From Notospermus geniculatus (Eukaryota > Nemertea > Pilidiophora > Heteronemertea > Lineidae), in the NCBI GenBank assembly GCA_002633025.1, contig NMRB01001523.1:1-64000 (forward strand): a stretch of 64,000 nucleotides of DNA, in the 5' to 3' direction. This document shows positions 62,376 through 64,000 of this stretch, one piece after another. The notes beneath the pieces were generated by a model. It had not been told where the DNA came from and did not search any database. It worked only from the letters and a program-made list of their open reading frames with translations. The first letter of the stretch is position 1. Every line of letters starts with the position of its first letter. Both the position numbers and the translations under genes were made by a program.

Positions 62376-64000
62376 CTGAAACAAAGACCAGGGATCAGAG
62401 CGACATCAGAGGGAAATAGCGGAAGCCGGTCAAAGGCCAGCTCAGGGAGCACGCAGCGCGACTGGGGGAGCACAAGGGGGATGTCCCCTCGTAAGAAATT
62501 TTTTTGAAAATTGGAGCGATAAAACACCCAACGTCCCGGCATCTGCGATCAAAAATCGGCGGCCATAACAAGGAAGTTACTTGGCACGAATACTGACGGA
62601 AATTGCCGATCGACTGGCCGAGTGTGTGACGTCAGAGGCTGTGCTAAATATGGTCACCGGTAATTCCATTCATCACTGTTCATGACTGGAGTTGATTGAC
62701 CAATCAGGAAGAAGGGCGTGAATATGGCACGAAGAGACGTGAATACGTAAATGTGGATTGCGCGTAAATTATTGATTGTCGTTTTGAAGTGGAGCCCCTG
62801 TAGACCGCGGCTGGCGTAGTAATTCAGGAAGTTCATTGAAGGCCTATTCAAACCGGTGCAACGTAAACGAGTGTACCCGTCATCGATCGTCCGCCGGACG
62901 CTCAGTAACAATTTAGTGATGTAAACCATTGTCCGGTGGACAGATAATTATAACCGCTTGCTGTAAATGGCTGTCCGGGGAGGACTGGGATTTATGCCTA
63001 GAGCTGTCACTGAATGTCCGAACTGCGTGTACCGTTCAGATTCATCCAAGTATGCAAAATCGAATTCCCACGGCTGAACTTTACCTTAGTTTCGGATTCT
63101 AGTATCGGAAACCATACTGTGTTGGTCATGGTGTCCGTCTGTGTATCTGTCCGTCTGTCAGTTCAGTCTGCCACAACTGTAACTTTTCCCTGCAAGAGCT
63201 ACAGACCTGGATGTGGCCTACCCCTAGGTAACATGACCTGAGCTACAAGATGGAATGAAAATTTCAGGTCTCCGATGCCTGGTTCATGGTGAAATTGATA
63301 TATCAAAAGTTGAAATTTTGTCTGTCACACTTTTGTTTCTTGAATAACTCGTCTCCGAGGCCAGCTAGAGCACTAGTAACAAGTTCCTTCCCTATGTCTT
63401 TGGCCTCGGCAAGATACTGGCATTTATTCTCCAGGTTGAGCATCATAATGATATTGATATATCAAATTTGATATTTAAGCCTAATTTGATATTTTGACAT
63501 ATCGGGAGATCTACCACAGTATGACTACCACAGTATGACTTGAAACTGGTATTACAACATCACAGGGGTGGACAATTACACTTCAAAGGTGGTCTCCCAG
63601 TGGGACTCCAGCAGCTCTTTCTCTGGTCTCCCAAATATGACCTGGGAGACCTATGTTGGGTTCCTAATCCAAAGAATCTGGTCTCCCATCTGACGAAATG
63701 ACTAGAATATAAAGATAGGCTTGTTGTCTGGTGGTCACAGCATGATACCTAGCTGCCAGCCCAATCGGTCAGTATCCTGCATATAAGCCAAATTGGAAAT
63801 CATTTTCTGTAGATTGTTCAATACACAGCGGGTGTAGGATGTTCTCCGTTACGTCATGATAATAATCCAATAAGAAAGATGAATGTTACTAAAACTAGAC
63901 TTTTAATATAACGATATAAGTTGGTGCAAGAGCGATGTGGACAGATTGCCACGTCAGATGTTACTCACTGGTCCAGGAATGATGCTATCTCAAGTAGTCA
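62376..64000. other. Probable UBR3 upstream intron, nothing firm
   Basis: No exon is firmly supported. 63098-63165 repeats the GGAAACCATACTGTGTTGGT / GGTCATGGTGTCCGTCTGTG motif of 45640-45690. TGATATATCAAA-type short palindromes occur at about 63290 and 63455. A minus-strand frame around 63420-63330 could be an exon but lacks a recognisable domain. Confidence 0.45.

Noticed and set aside
63330-63425. Possible minus-strand UBR3 exon (open frame with LNLENKCQYLAEAKDIG)
   Set aside because: No clear splice borders and no match to the region of UBR3 expected upstream of the RING.

Overview
This window looks like nuclear DNA of a metazoan, probably a marine deuterostome invertebrate (echinoderm- or hemichordate-like). 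It has spliced exons with canonical AG/GT borders, BEL/Pao LTR retrotransposons, LINEs, a Penelope-like element, many short inverted-repeat elements, and frequent copies of the TAGGCCTA palindrome. No bacterial or phage features are seen. The taxon is an inference from repeat content and was not searched.

The only host gene I can support is at the right end on the minus strand: two exons (62265-62375 and 60074-60492) of a UBR3-type N-recognin E3 ubiquitin ligase, encoding its RING-H2 region. Their 1.8 kb intron is almost filled by transposons. The larger exon needs two single-base frameshift corrections.

Nearly everything else is nested mobile DNA. Positions 1-12455: a BEL/Pao element (Pao-1, plus strand) abuts a 5'-truncated LINE (LINE-2, minus), which is broken by a second LINE (LINE-1, minus), whose ORF is in turn split by two adjacent TIR transposons (E1, E2). 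Positions 13607-23710: a complete but disabled BEL/Pao element (Pao-2, minus strand) with both LTRs and a perfect 5-bp target duplication (GTCAT). It carries three later inverted-repeat insertions whose target duplications (TA, 8 bp, 5 bp) can be read directly because the flanking LTR or polyprotein reveals the empty site. Positions 23852-28600: non-autonomous elements and a fragment of a DUF4817-type transposase. Positions 28610-32771: a Penelope-like retroelement (minus) whose GIY-YIG domain is split by a foldback element. Positions 33304-39900: a 6.6 kb foldback element. Positions 40600-51850: MITEs, a minisatellite, a Myb/SANT-like ORF, and a 400-base assembly gap (46067-46466). Positions 52121-55967: a third BEL/Pao element (Pao-3, plus strand), followed by another foldback element (55968-57813), two inverted copies of a hairpin-ended dispersed repeat, and the UBR3 exons.

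The most distinctive signal is a repeated architecture. At least three unrelated foldback elements (FB-1, FB-2, FB-3) each have outer inverted termini, then inward-facing arrays of a short (about 15-22 bp) tandem repeat in inverted orientation, then an unrelated core. A fourth TIR element in the UBR3 intron shows a weaker version. No two share sequence, so this is either a diverse Foldback-like superfamily or convergence.

All assignments are by reading motifs and by aligning repeats by eye. No database search was run.
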